From positions 13,768,599 to 13,832,598 of the forward strand of contig NC_088309.1 in the NCBI RefSeq assembly GCF_910592395.1: a stretch of 64,000 nt of DNA, given 5' to 3'. The position numbers were made by a program, and so were the translations under genes. Positions 22,613-34,221 of this stretch are shown here, in pieces. The first letter of the stretch is position 1; every line of letters begins with the position of its first letter. The DNA comes from Lineus longissimus (taxonomy: Eukaryota; Nemertea; Pilidiophora; Heteronemertea; Lineidae). The notes below the pieces were generated by a model. The model had not been told where the DNA came from. It saw only the letters and a program-made list of their open reading frames with translations, and did no database searches.

Positions 22613-24560
22613 GCCTCGACAAGGTGAGATTACTCCAATGAAATTAAAGAATCTTGGAGCAAGAACTAATGGCGAGGCACAATGTCATTATATATATATT
22701 TATCCTCAAGAAAACACCCCACCCACACCTGGTTACATAAAGGTTATCCAAACATACTGTGGTGCGAATAAATACATGTGGTTCCGTCATCAAACAGCAT
22801 GACACCATCATAACATCATCACATTGCACGTAGAGATACAAGTGCAAGGCACATGGAGATTGGCTCAAAAAAAAGGATGGCAAAATAGAGAACTTGAATG
22901 GCAGCTTTGCATAGCCAGGTCTAGAAGTATGTATAGGTTTTGGCAGTTACGGACCGATAAACAACCGGCCAGAAACTGATAGTCACTAGTGTATTGTGCA
23001 GTTCGTACCTCAAATCTATTGCCGCGATGACCTATGTTTTGCAGTACACGAACCGAAATAAACTACGTTGTGGACCTAGGTCATTTAGAGTGCTGACCAA
23101 TGATCATTGAGCCACGCGACCCAACCCGAGGTGTCGATGATACGGACTGACACGAACGGGGAAAAAGGTGAAGGGCCACGTCCTCACCAATTACATGATG
23201 CCGGGCGGGTGGGGTAAACATTTATTTAATTCTGAACACAGAGATATTTTGGCCTTCATTGTTTAGGAGTCTGTTGTATCAAATTTCAAAATCTTGCAAA
23301 TTCATCATTGGAGTCATTGCTATAAATCATTGCAGTGCTTTTGATCTACACACTTGCCGCTGAAACGGAACAGTCTGGTGTCTTGACCAATAGGCTTTCA
23401 CTGCTGATCATGACGTCAGGAGACAGCTGTCAATTAATGACAGGCCGCATGAAATTCAACTTTCCTTCATTTTTGAAGGAATTACCCATATCTAGTAAAA
23501 GAAGTAGTTAAATAGTAAACATTTCACCCAAATTTTATTTGCGGACTCTCTCAAAACAAATATTTGAGATGAAATAGTTTTGTTGACAAAAAAGAAGTGT
23601 AAACTTCACGCTGCAACTAACCTATATGCAAATAAACACCTGTATCTTATCAATATGATGTGTACCTCAGAGTAATCAACCTATAGTTTGGTTGCTCAGT
23701 GCATATACACTGCACATTTTTTGGGCAGTTCATCTTTGAGTGAAGTGTGTGTTCCGTGGAATGCATCATTGAAAATATGTTGCGTTAGAAGATATCACTC
23801 AAATTTTGCTGGAAACAAATGTATCAACATCGATTTGTGTCATGTGTTGTGTCCTCGCATTTCATTTGGACATGTGGCACGGCCTGGACTACCGGTTTGG
23901 ACAAAAGAATTATTTTAGATCATTTTGGATGGGCTCTTTTGGATAGATACCGACAGGGGATAAGATTGGGGATGATGTTTTAGAAACGGTAAAATAAAGG
24001 GCCTTTTTTTAATCCGCCACCCGTCCTTTTCACCAGTAGTTTTCCTGCAAACGTCAGATGTCATTCTGTTGTGCAATGACTGAACCGGGCCTCGGTCAAT
24101 GCCGGTCATCACAGTCACGACACGATAGAATCCGCCTAGAGTATTGATGTTTAACTGAACCGAACCAGCGATACACGGATTGAAGAAAGTCAATACACGA
24201 ATAGATAAAATCCGAACTACGAACTGACGATTATTAGGAGAAGGACCGCGGTTCGGTCTGTGATTTGTCAGTTCGTTGTCATGTCGTACTCTAAATACTG
24301 GCGGTACGGACCAACCAGGAATTGATTAGAATACGGTACGATGCGGTACATACTTGTGGACTTGGCTCTAAAGAGTATAAATTTTGGTTTAGTAATTTTA
24401 GAATCTTGGAGTGATATACGCAAGTATAACACTGCAAGATTTTAGGCACATTTGATACAAACTGGGCCCTTTATTAGACTAATTCTGTGAGCAACCAGCA
24501 GTTATGGAAAGTATTTCCAGGAAAAAAGGATGTGCAACATCTCTATCTTTCGAAGGAAAC
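22613..24560 (+). repeat. Dispersed repeat E, copy 2, split by an insertion
   Basis: The left part (22613-22912) ends in GAATGGCAGCTTTG, and the right part (24368-24560) continues with AAGAGTATAAATTTTGG, as in copy 1. The 1.45 kb between is absent from copy 1. Confidence 0.75.
22915..24365. mobile_element. Unclassified DNA transposon-like insertion in repeat E
   Basis: The borders come from comparison with the empty site in repeat E copy 1. Ends are imperfect inverted repeats, CCAGGTCTAGAAGTATGTA against CCAAGTCCACAAGTATGTA (16 of 19). Sub-terminal ACGGACC/GGTCCGT words are also inverted. No clear target duplication and no transposase ORF are seen. A non-autonomous hAT-like element is possible but unproven. 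Confidence 0.55.
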
Positions 24561-24562
24561 TC

Positions 24563-25241
24563 TACTTACTTACTTACTTTCCGCAACGTTGCGACCTAGG
24601 TCGTAATCAGTGCGATCATTTGACTCCATCTGAATCGGTTGGTTGCAGCACCCGCAGGTCTCCATCCACGTCAACCGCTTCCATCCACCTCTTTCCTTGT
24701 CTGACCCTTCATCGTTTCGCACCCGTCATACACAGATCCCATTCCATCAATGCTCTTGGTAGTGTGGTTGGTTCCACTTGGCCAAACCACCTCAATCCAG
24801 TGGTTGTCCAGTCCTGGCTCGGATAACTGTTTTCCTGGTCTAGTCGAACCACAGAACCCCAAGGATCCTACTGATGCATTGGGAGTAGAAGGCAAGTCGT
24901 CCCTCATCTGCCCGAGTGATTGCCCATGTCTCAATTCCAAACAGTGGGGTTGAGATTACTACCGAGTTGTAGATGCGAACCTTCGTCCGGATGTTGGTGT
25001 TGCTCTTCCATATTCTCTGAAGCTGCCCAAAGGCTGCAGAAGCTCTTCCTATCTTGATTCTGATTTCTGTGCCCACCCGATTGTTTGTTGTGACATGCAA
25101 GCCTAGTGCTTGAATTTGTCCATCGTCTCCACATCGTCCTCCTCGATTTTGATTCTGGCACCATCTCTCATATTCCGATTGCTTTGGTCTTGATTTTCTT
25201 AGACTAAGAATAATTACAGGTCTCACAGCAAGCTGTTCCAC
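24563..25241 (-). pseudogene. Non-LTR reverse transcriptase 3' end with (GTAA)n tail
   Basis: The minus-strand ORF 25241-24840 reads as the post-catalytic part of an endonuclease/reverse transcriptase: IRIKIGRASAAFGQLQRIW, RIYNSVVISTPLFGIETWAI, FYSQCISRILGVLW. In other frames further 3', WIEVVWPSG and AGAATNRFRWSQMIA-like words complete the usual C-terminus. The element ends in a tetranucleotide tail seen on the + strand as TACTTACTTACTT (24563-24577). It is 5'-truncated and frameshifted. Confidence 0.8.
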
Positions 25242-25400
25242 TCAAAACTTGTATCAAGAATCAGGTTATACACCTATTGTTGATAGACGTAAACTTCAAA
25301 GACTGGTCATATGTTATAAAGTAGTTCATGGGAAACCCCTTCTGTCAGACTTGCTCCCTCAGCGATTTGTTGATAAACGTTAAACCTAAGAAACGAGGAT
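25225..25400 (+). pseudogene. C-terminal scrap of a second non-LTR element
   Basis: On the + strand the frame reads SGYTPIVDRRKLQRLVICYK then VVHGKPLLSDLLPQRF. This is the R-R-x-x-x-R-L-x-x-x-Y-K-x-V-x-G pattern found after the reverse transcriptase domain in several non-LTR clades. It abuts the opposite-strand element to its left. Confidence 0.5.
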
Positions 25401-25444
25401 GATTTTGTAGCCTTCCTGTGTCACACTGAAACATCTTGTCAATC

Positions 25445-26355
25445 TTTAGGGGAGCTTATACAATACCGTGGCGTCCGTTTCAGTCGTCGTCGTCGTCCGT
25501 CGTTAACTTTTGACAAAAGAGTGGCACGTTTCTTAACCATTTACCTAGAAGGTTCATACTTGGTGTGTGGGTAACCCTAGGCAAGACCTTCTTTCGAAAT
25601 GAAAATTAGCGCAATTTGACTGCTTGACTTCCATAAAGGTGGCGCTCTTTGAAAACCTATATAGCTATATCTCATGAATGCTGCTTGCTAGAAATATGAA
25701 ATTTACCGTGTATGCATCTCATAAGGGTGCTTGAAATATAACCCGGGTTTTTATTTGACCTACTTTTCAATGTCACAGAGGTCTAAGTTCGCTTTCGGCA
25801 TCACCGTTAGGTAATAGCGGCACGTTTCGTTACTGAGTTGAAATCTTTGTACATATGTACCCCTAGGTAAAATAAACTCGGAGACTAAATTTGGATGTCA
25901 CTTGATTCATCAATTGGCCACCAGGGGCCCAAAACCCGAAACACAAAAAGTGCTATCTCTCCTGAACTAAAGGCTGCATCATTTTCAAATAGTTATCATA
26001 GGTACATCTAGTAAGGATACATGACATAATACCCAGGTTTTAGATTTGACGTCCTTTTCAATGTCACAGAGGTCAACATTAAAAATTTCAACAAACATGG
26101 CGTGTTTTCTTACAGTGTGACCCAGATCATTCTAAACTTGTACAAAGATGCCTCTAGGCAAGTCCCACCCAAACGTTCAACTTCAATCCGGATTTGATTA
26201 CGAATGTGGCCACCAGGAGGCAAAGTTAAAAAATCATGTAAGTATTTTTGTGAAAACTAGAGCTATGATGTTGATCATATGTGGTGTAAAGGTAGCCACA
26301 TGCATCTCCCTTCCATGTCGACAGGTGAGCACAATGGCCCTGGCCATTTCATTTT
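25445..26355 (+). repeat. Family A element, copy A3
   Basis: Leader with GTCGTCGTCGTCCGTCGTT at 25483-25505, three diverged units (CGTTTC near 25527, 25826 and 26106), and CTCF-like words ATTGGCCACCAGGGGCCC (25912) and GTGGCCACCAGGAGGCAAAG (26206). The 3' end is GGTGAGC followed by the palindrome AATGGCC-CT-GGCCATT (26333-26348) and TCATTTT. This is the clearest 3' end of the family. Confidence 0.85.
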
Positions 26356-26922
26356 TTCCTGCAACTATAATAGGCTGGAAAGGACTGCCTTTGTATGTAA
26401 GAAATGCTCCTTCCTTAGGTGTTTTTAGCTCAGCTGACAAAGTCAGCGGAGCTAGTCAAATAGCTATTCGATTGGTGTCCGTCCTTCCATCCAGCCATCT
26501 GTAGACAAAGTTGGGCATTTTGTAATCATACAACCGAGGCACTTCAAATCTAGTCTTGCTTATAAACACCGCAGAAAATGTTGCTTACGGAAAAAAATTT
26601 TGGCGATTCGACTCAAATTCAGCTCCCCAGGGGGCAAAATGCGTAAATGAAAAAACAATTTTTTGACGCTCTATTCCAGCAGATAAAAGCTTAAAATAAA
26701 GTTGAAAAGGTCTTCATGATACAGAAGTTTTGATATAAAATAGATTAGTGTCGGTTTATATCACCAGTTGGCGGTAGTGAGCAAAACTGTTGTTTGACCC
26801 CGGATGACCCCGCTTTAAATTTCCCGCCGAGGTTACCTGGAGAACTATCATCAAGAAAATGGCGGCGACCTTTTTATTTCTACCGGAGCGATGATTTGTA
26901 AATGACAAATTTTCTTATTTAA

Positions 26923-27883
26923 AGGATAGCTCCTGGAATAAATCGTTGGCAGCCTTTTTGAACGAAACCAATGGAAATATATTAAATGAGTATTCCTCTT
27001 TACCACAAACCTTTTGAAAGTGGAAGAAATATAATAGTTCAGGGAGAAAAATTGATATTAATAGTCCCTATTTTACTGACATGGACAGCGCCATTTTGAG
27101 TCAAATTTCCCTCGGTGATGACGCGGTGTGTGCAATGGCAGTGATTGGCTGAAATTCCGAAGCACCGATCGTGCATATTGTGGGCTTGTCACCGCTTTTC
27201 GCGCGTGCGCAGTGTGTGAATCCATGTCAATATCCGTTTCTTCGCGATCTCTCTCGCATGTCTCAAGATTTCACGCAATTAAATCATTCTAATTTCGTTT
27301 TATTTGGACATTCGCGTAATATATGGATTGCTTGAATGCAAAATGCCTCGGTGCATAGTCCAGTTTGGCCATCAACATCGGGTCCAGCTGCATCTTCAAT
27401 AGCTTGAGCCATAGTGTCATTGCCGTCAATGACTCAAGCTCCCCCTCTTCATATTCCGGCTCAAACTGGTAGCCCTGTACACCAACATTTCCCCCTACAT
27501 CCAAATCTTCATAACTCCCGCTGCTCATCGAAGTGTCACTGCTGTCAACGTAGCTTTCATCATCTGAAGCCCCCTTGATAACAATACAATAACACGATCT
27601 CAAAATATCAATCGGCTGACTGCTATTGTGACAATACTGACAATGTGAATTGCACACGTGACGTCACGATTCTCCGGTTTTGGAGGAGAGATCGCGAAAA
27701 AAGTGAGAAAATGGCGCCCTCCATGAACTCTGTGTTTAGTGGATTTAAAACACCTTTATTGGTACAAACGCAAATTTTTGAGCGATATACAGTCCTATAT
27801 TGGAATAATAATGATATACGAAATATGCAGGTGCGTTAGTTTTCCCGATTATCGCTATAGCGATTTATTCCAGGAGCTATCCT
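26923..27883 (-). mobile_element. TTAA-flanked DNA transposon with P2RX7-like exon
   Basis: TTAA at 26919-26922 and 27884-27887. Inverted ends AGGATAGCTCCTGGAATAAA continue to 23 perfect bases. The ends resemble those at 10900-11569 (both AGG-x-x-AGCT), so the two are probably members of one TTAA superfamily (Kolobok-like). Inside is a minus-strand ORF described next. Confidence 0.8.
27289..27657 (-). CDS. P2RX7-like acidic exon fragment inside the TTAA element
   Basis: The 122-codon frame has an acidic, Ser-rich stretch (GASDDESYVDSSDTSMSSG), then GYQFEPEYEEGE. That is the PY-x-FEP-acidic motif I associate with a multicopy invertebrate and fish protein family sharing the intracellular zinc domain of P2X7 receptors. 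The zinc domain itself is not visible, so the fragment is partial. The remaining C-terminus is not recognised. It may be a captured host exon or part of the element's own gene. Confidence 0.35.
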   Translation of the reverse strand: MCNSHCQYCHNSSQPIDILRSCYCIVIKGASDDESYVDSSDTSMSSGSYEDLDVGGNVGVQGYQFEPEYEEGELESLTAMTLWLKLLKMQLDPMLMAKLDYAPRHFAFKQSIYYANVQIKRN

Positions 27884-29984
27884 TTAAGCCTTTACGGAAA
27901 TGTATTTTGGTACGAAACTTCACACGTTTATAGAAAAGATCAACGAGAATGTGTTCAAATGCCCTCATAACGATGAGTTCAACGGAATTTGGTCAAAACA
28001 ACCTTCGAATGGAGTCAACTTTCTTTGCGAAATTGAAGCGACGACATTATTATTTATCGTTATTTATGCAGATCTGAGTCCAGCTGATGGGTGATGTTCT
28101 GATTTGTGTTCAAACTATTGGAAACTTCGGAAATTAGTTCTATTAATTCTACTATTCTGCAGGAGTATTATTATAGCCATTGATGTTGACAGCTAAAAGC
28201 ACGAAAACTTTGTTGTTGATCGTCGGGGCGGATTGATATGTGGTTGTGCGTCCATTCAGTTAGTTTGAGAAAAATCATGATCATAAAGATGCGTGTTGTG
28301 TTATCATAACCGGAAAATAAGTTGAAGTTATTATTAGTACTACGATTCTTACATGAGTAAAAAGTAGACGTTTTAAGCAACACAATAATGTTACTCCCGT
28401 AAAAAAACTGTCAATTCTCCTTACCACAGAAGCCAAGCCATTGCTGTTATAGTGTTAAGTTATGCAGGGGCTTAATCAATTACCTGCACTCCCTGTGGGG
28501 TGAATAACATTACCTTTTGAACAGCTGGCTGTAGGGGGATGATTGGAACAGCCGGTATACCTGCTGACCTGCTGAATCCAGGTTAATGTTATTTTCAATC
28601 CACGATTGCAGGTCACCTGATTTTCGAGATTTCGCGGGAAATGAAATTGTAAACAAACGCATGTGTGCAGTTCAAATGTAAACAAAAATGTATTTTTGGT
28701 ACTTTTGGTTGCTGGACTTGGGTTTTCCCGCAGTTAGGAGCTGGGGTCAAATTGGTGGTCAATTGTTTATGGGTGCTGTTTTAGTCAGAGGTAGCCCTTG
28801 ATTATGAAGGGATTTTCAAATTAAGGTGACCATGGTCTTTTTATGTGCTCACCACAGCTTTCAATACTTGATGTATATGAAGAGGCGTGCGGAACCTGAC
28901 ATGGCCTTTCCAAGGAGCTCCTCACGGTGCTGAACTTCTAGCTTGCCTGTCGACGAAGTGCCTTTTTGGCCGAGACATTGCTACATGTAGGAGGAGCACG
29001 CATTTTAAATTTATAGTAGTGATAGTACAGAGTTGGTTCGAGCCATTTGGAAGCCGACATGTGAAGGCCTATCTGGGTTCTCCTTCTTCTCCGTATAAAA
29101 AGGGGCATATTGCTGACTAAGGAACAAGGCATATTGACATTGCCTCATCATCTCTATCGGACCAATTGATATACTTTTATATGCACGCATACATCACGCC
29201 ATTTCAGGGTCCGAGTCTGTGGACAATTGGTTTGATTAATTTGTCTCTTCGATATTGCTCCTTTATTGCATTAGATTTTCATTGAAATTCAATCTATTCA
29301 AGATGTAGCCAATTTGAACCTGTCTGCGCCAAGGATAGATCGACTCACTAGGGATTCGCAGAAGAGCACAATCTCATGACCCTTTGTATTGTAAATTCCA
29401 ACCACCTGCAGGACAGGTCAATTTCTCTCAATAAAATTAATTTTGTTGACTCCTGTAATCTTTACCTTATTAAAAAAAAGACAGTGGTGTTAGTCCCAAA
29501 CTGGTCATTTCTATTTATTTTGACCTCTGTTAAATCAGGATACCTCTCAATTACAGACAGCATTTTGTATCCTTGTGCTGTACAACCCAGCCTGGACATA
29601 CCACAGTTGTCCATGGAGAAGTCTCATCCTCTCTGACACTTCTTTTCTGTAAAGCTACCGATACAACATACTGAACTAGGGATATATTCCGTTGCCTCCT
29701 GTAATATTTACATACCATGGCTGATTAGTTCAATCATATTTCATCCAGCTGGCAGCTCTGCATTGGAAATTTTAGTGGTATAACGTGTTCTCTTGACCTT
29801 CAAACAGTAGTATAAAGCCGATATTTACTACTTTACACCCTCAGTCCTATGTTATCAGGTCATCCAGCTGAGCGCCAGGCCCTTGGGCCTCTTGTTAAGA
29901 AATTACTCCAAGACATGTTGTTGACTGCTATTGCTGAGCCACCATCTTCGTTTTATTTCAGCACCACCAGAGAGGGTAGTATTT

Positions 29985-30480
29985 TTCACTTACTGACGGT
30001 TCTAGTGGTTTAAACAATGATTTATATGTTAACCATGTGATTGAAAATCCCAGTTGTCAGTTTTGTCATCAAAATGTTATTGAAGATTCATTGCACTAGT
30101 CCTTTGACTGTACTCACTTCATTAACAGCAATATGAATTTTTCCGAGAACTTCGACTGCAATTTTCACCATCCCTTTTACTTACATTGCAAGATTTCCTT
30201 TTAGGTAGGGAGACACTGTCTCTATCAGACAATAATTACATCTTCAAAAAAGTACAAAAATTTATTGTAAGCACGTAATGTTTCTCTCGGATATGATTTC
30301 TTCTTGGTAATGTAGTCTATTGCTACATCCCGTTTCCACTCTGTTTTTTGTGCCAACATTGAATTTGTAAATTTGAAACTTTAGAGGGCATTGGATGTAA
30401 GCATTATTTTGCTTTTTTATACCCCCTTTCCTAAAATGTATCTATAATATTGAAAATATTTTTAAATAAAGATGTATGTA
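29985..30480 (+). pseudogene. Probable non-LTR retrotransposon 3' end
   Basis: Frames contain CQFCHQNVIEDSLH and, after a stop, FDCTHF, the C-x2-C...H-x-x-x-x-C zinc knuckle usual after the reverse transcriptase. The tail ends TTTAAATAAAGATGTATG then an A-run. The same terminal words (GAATAAAGATATATAAGG) return at 59322-59340, suggesting another copy of the 3' end there. Heavily decayed. Confidence 0.4.
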
Positions 30481-30502
30481 TTTAAAAAAAGATGCCTCAA
30501 TC

Positions 30503-30922
30503 ATATCCTACGGGTTTTTGATTTAATCTTCTTTTCAAGGTCACAGAGCTCAATTGATATAAATAGGTCGCTTGAGTGTAACTATGGCGTATTTCTTAAC
30601 CACTTATGCTATGAACTTGAAACTTGGTACACATGATCCCCTATGTAACCTCTGACGTTGAAATTCGGTTTGATCTGATACTTAACTTGGCCACCAGGAG
30701 GCCAAAACTGAAAAGGTAGAAAGTGCAATATCTCGTTTATTAGTGACTTGTTTTCAATAATATTTAATGGTAGGTATACCAGATACCAGGATGCATAACT
30801 TGATACATACCGATTTTGATCTGACCTATATACCATATATGTAGCATGTTTCTTCACCAGGATGAATTCTTAACCACCAAATATCTATACGGTGAGCATA
30901 ATGCCCCTTGGCCTGTTCATTG
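30503..30922 (+). repeat. Family A fragment, copy A4
   Basis: Contains TCAAGGTCACAGAGCTCAA, CTATGAACTTGAAACTTGG, TTGGCCACCAGGAGGCCAAA, ACCTATATACCATATATGTA and the 3' end GGTGAGCATAATGCCCCTTG. It lacks the 5' leader. Confidence 0.8.
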
Positions 30923-31432
30923 TACTTATAGCCAAGTATAAAGTAGACTTTAATCCATACTTGATATAACAGATATTATCCGATATAAAGACAAAATTTA
31001 CATCTACTATATCAAACTGAAACTTCTGTTTCAACGGAATTCTATATATGCGAGGTATACTGTATATCATATGAGTGGAGTCCAGGTGAATTTACAAATT
31101 TCAAGCCCAAGCAAATCACAAGGGTGCTAATGTTTTTGAAAACTGTGCATGCCCCCGGATAATGTGATATTGAGAAGTAGGTCAAGTCTCTCTTAAAGGT
31201 GACTCATTTTAGAACAAATTTTATGGTAGGTCCTCCTAGCAAGGATACAACACATATCGTAGGGTTTTTTTTGTTTTGACCTCATTTCAAGGTCAGAGAG
31301 ATCATATGGCGTAAATTGGCCATTTGAGTGTAACTATGGCATGTTTCTTAACCTCTGACACTGAAATTCCATTCGATATGATTCTCGTCTTAGCCAAAAC
31401 AGAATAAAAGAAAAAGTGCAATATCTTGCTTA

Positions 31433-32585
31433 GGGAATCGCGCCCAAAGTCCGCGCGCGAATCGGGGCGAAAATTCGCCTGGTCGAATATTGCCACACTC
31501 ATTTGCCTATGAATCGCTTCCTGCTTTGGTGATTCTATTATGATCAGGTGAAAAATCCGACTGAATAAAAATCGTAGGCAAAAATCTATCAATAATCGCG
31601 CTTAATTCGCTCTCACCAACCATCAGAACAGAGCGAATATTACATGTGTTGTAGTATGGGAATTCCGACATCAGCTCATAGCAGACCAAACAAAAACACG
31701 AACTGGAATTCCCTGTCAACCCGACTCCAGTAATCAAATACATCGCATCTATCCAGGAGGAGCTGAACAAATTTGGCACAGAGCATTGAGGTTGTTAGTA
31801 GTATGGTATGCATTACGAAGGATTGTGGCGGAAGGTACCAAATCATACAGCTAATCATAGTTAGGGTTATATTTTCGAGTCTCAGCCAACCAATAAAGAT
31901 CGTTGTAGTATCCGGTCATACTTAACAGCGTCCACCAGCGCCCAACAGCATCGACCAGGTTTAAAGTCAGTTATAAAGTCATCAAAATAATAAAATTTAA
32001 TGGCCATAAACTTAATATTCGTGTACACCATAAAAACACATTTCCTGAAAATTTCATGACTTTTGGTTGTAAGATGAGGGAGATGTCTAAAATCACAAGG
32101 CTCCTGTTGTATTTTGAAGCCCTGTCATTTCCTCCAAGTCAAATCCAACATGGTCGTCGACTGAGTGGTGGAGGCTGGTACATTAAGACAACAGCTCGCT
32201 AATCTAGCGCACAAATGTCACGAAACGATCAGGAAATGTCCTATTTATTTCGTTTATGACCATTAGATTTTATTTTGATAGCTTTAAGTATGTTTTTAAA
32301 CCTGGTGGACGCTGTTTAGTATGACCCGATTTGTTTACGTGACTGCACTTTTCCGCCGATAAAACAAGGCGAAAGCCGCTGCAAAATCGTTCCGAATATT
32401 GGACAAGCCTGCAAGAGCCACCAATTTCGTAAAATCGCTCCATTATTGCCTGGAGCGATTTTTGGGGTGAAATCGAAGAATAGGCGCCATTGTGTGCGAA
32501 TTTCGCATCTGACATACCAGCGATTTCATATTATCGCCTCACATTTCACCGACGAATATCACGTGCAGACTTTGGACGTGATCCC
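31433..32585. mobile_element. Harbinger-like non-autonomous DNA transposon, copy 2 (complete)
   Basis: TTA on both sides (31430-31432, 32586-32588). The inverted ends begin GGGAATCGCGCCCAAAGTCC on the left and GGGATCACGTCCAAAGTCTG on the right (reverse complement). The 1153-bp element has no transposase ORF. Its right 700 bases match 1-742. TTA duplications and GGG ends are known for PIF/Harbinger. Confidence 0.8.
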
Positions 32586-32588
32586 TTA

Positions 32589-33745
32589 TTATGCCCCCGC
32601 TAAAGTTGGGGCATTATGTACTTGGGCGGTTTCCGGCCGCCGCTGCGTCCGCCGCATTGAATTCCAGACTATAACTCAAGAACCCCTTGATCGGCTGACT
32701 TGAAATTTTTAGGGGGTGTAGGCCTAGTGTGTCAAAGGGTCCCTATTGTTTTTTGGCGCGTTCCAAAATCCAATATGGCCGCCAGCCGCCATCTTAGATT
32801 TTCGCATTCCGCTCGTTTACTAGAGAACCAGAGGTCCAACAGTCTTCAAACTTTTGTGGTGTGATGGTCTATGGTAGGGGAGGTTCCCTATCGCTTTTGG
32901 GCCCGACCCAAAATCAAAGATGGCCGCCAGCCACCATCTTAGATTTTCGCATTCCGCTCGTTAACTGGAGAACCGGAGGTCCAACAGTCTTCAAACTTTT
33001 GTGGCGTAATGGTCTATGGTAGGGGAGGTTCCCTATCGATTTTGGACCCGACCCGAAATCAAAGATGGCCGCCAGCCACCATCTTAGATTTTGGCATTCC
33101 GCTCGTTAACTGGAAAACCAGAGGTCCAACAGTCTTCAAACTTTTGTGGTGTAATGGTCTATGGTAGGGGAGGTTCTCTATCGATTTTGGGCCAGACCCG
33201 AAATCAAAGATGGCCACCAGGTCCCCGACTTAGGATTTGTATTCCGCCCCGTAAATAAGGAACCGAGTGAGTGACAGACCTGAAACTTATGTGGTGTTAT
33301 TACCTAGTGTAGGGGAGGTTCCCTATCCATTTTGGGCCCGATCTGAAATCCAAGATGGCTGCCAGGCCCGACTTGGTTTTTCGCATTCCGACCTGTAACT
33401 CAAGAACCAAGTGAGTGACAGACCTGAAACTTATGTGGTGTGATGAGGTTGTGTAGGGGAGGTTCCCTGTCGATTTTGGGCCTGACCCAAAATTCAATAT
33501 GGCTGCCAGCAGCCAACTTAGATTTTGGTATTCCGATTGTTAACTGAAGAACTAGAGGTTTGACACACTTCAAACTTTTGTGGTGCAATGGTCATTCAGG
33601 GGATGCTCTCTATCAATTTTGGGCGTGTTCCAAAATCCAATATGGCTGCCAGTAGCCAACTTAGATTTTGGTATTCCGATTGTTAACTGAAGAACTAGAG
33701 GTTTGACACACTTCAAACTTTTGTGGTGTGAGCGGGGGCATACAT
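32589..33745 (+). repeat. Family C element: about seven units of about 141 bp between CCCCC-GC ends
   Basis: Starts TTATGCCCCCGCT with a TGCCCC/GGGGCA hairpin (32592-32613) and ends GAGCGGGGGCATA (about 33729-33742), an inverted copy of the start. The unit reads GCATTCCG(C/A)..GTTAACTGGAGAACC, TTCAAACTTTTGTGGTGTAA, TAGGGGAGGTTCCCTATCGA, TTTTGGGCCCGACC and AAGATGGCCGCCAGCC. Unit landmarks fall near 32803, 32944, 33082, 33225, 33376, 33530 and 33670. The last units are more diverged. Confidence 0.88.
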
Positions 33746-34221
33746 TCGCAATTTGCCCCAATTGCGTTAAATATTTCTAGTAAGTAAATTGCTTTTGACA
33801 TTATTTTTAAAGCAGGTACTCCATGCAAGGATACACCTCATGTTTTATGAGTTTTTGATTTGCGAAGAGGTCAAATGGCTAAAATTGCCTGTTTGAGTAT
33901 AACAATGAGACGTTTCTTAACCGCTGAAGCTAACAACTTGAAACTTGGTACACATGACCCTCCAGGTCGGATAACCTCTGAAACCAAATTTCAGTTCAAT
34001 ATGATTCTCGACTTGGTCACGAGGGGGTCCAAACTTGAAAGGTAAAATGTGCCATATCTAATTCATTTAGTGACTTGTTTTCAATAATATTTTTATGGTT
34101 TATTGTAGATTTGACCTATATACCATACTTTAAGCATGTTTCATAACCAGCATGAATTGCTAAACACCAAATCTCTATATGGTGAGCACAATGACCCCTA
34201 GCCTTTTCATTTCCTTTTTGG

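Larger units (their letters stand above)
26422..29896 (+). mobile_element. Hairpin-ended element with sub-terminal inverted repeats (Helentron/HINE-like)
   Basis: Starts TTTTT then the hairpin AGCTCAGCTGAC-AAA-GTCAGCGGAGCT (26427-26453) and a GTCCGTCC leader. Ends CAGCTGAGC then the palindrome AGGCCC-TT-GGGCCT (29877-29890) and CTTGTTA. GCTCAGCTG (26428-26436) and CAGCTGAGC (29865-29873) are perfect inverted repeats. A 5' hairpin, sub-terminal inverted repeats and a 3'-proximal palindrome between T-rich edges are what is known for Helentron-type non-autonomous elements. The span includes a later TTAA insertion. That both ends belong to the same element is an inference. 28100-29860 shows no recognisable protein. 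Confidence 0.5.
31190..34212 (+). repeat. Family A copy A5 (or two part copies), interrupted
   Basis: Family A text runs at 31190-31432 and again from about 33770 to its 3' end GGTGAGCACAATGACCCC at 34191-34208. Between lie a Harbinger-like element and a family C element. Whether the two parts are one interrupted copy cannot be settled, because the text around both edges is diverged. Confidence 0.65.

Noticed and set aside
30609-31070. Minus-strand ORFs in family A copy A4
   Set aside because: The repeat unit is non-coding in every other copy. Open frames shift from copy to copy.
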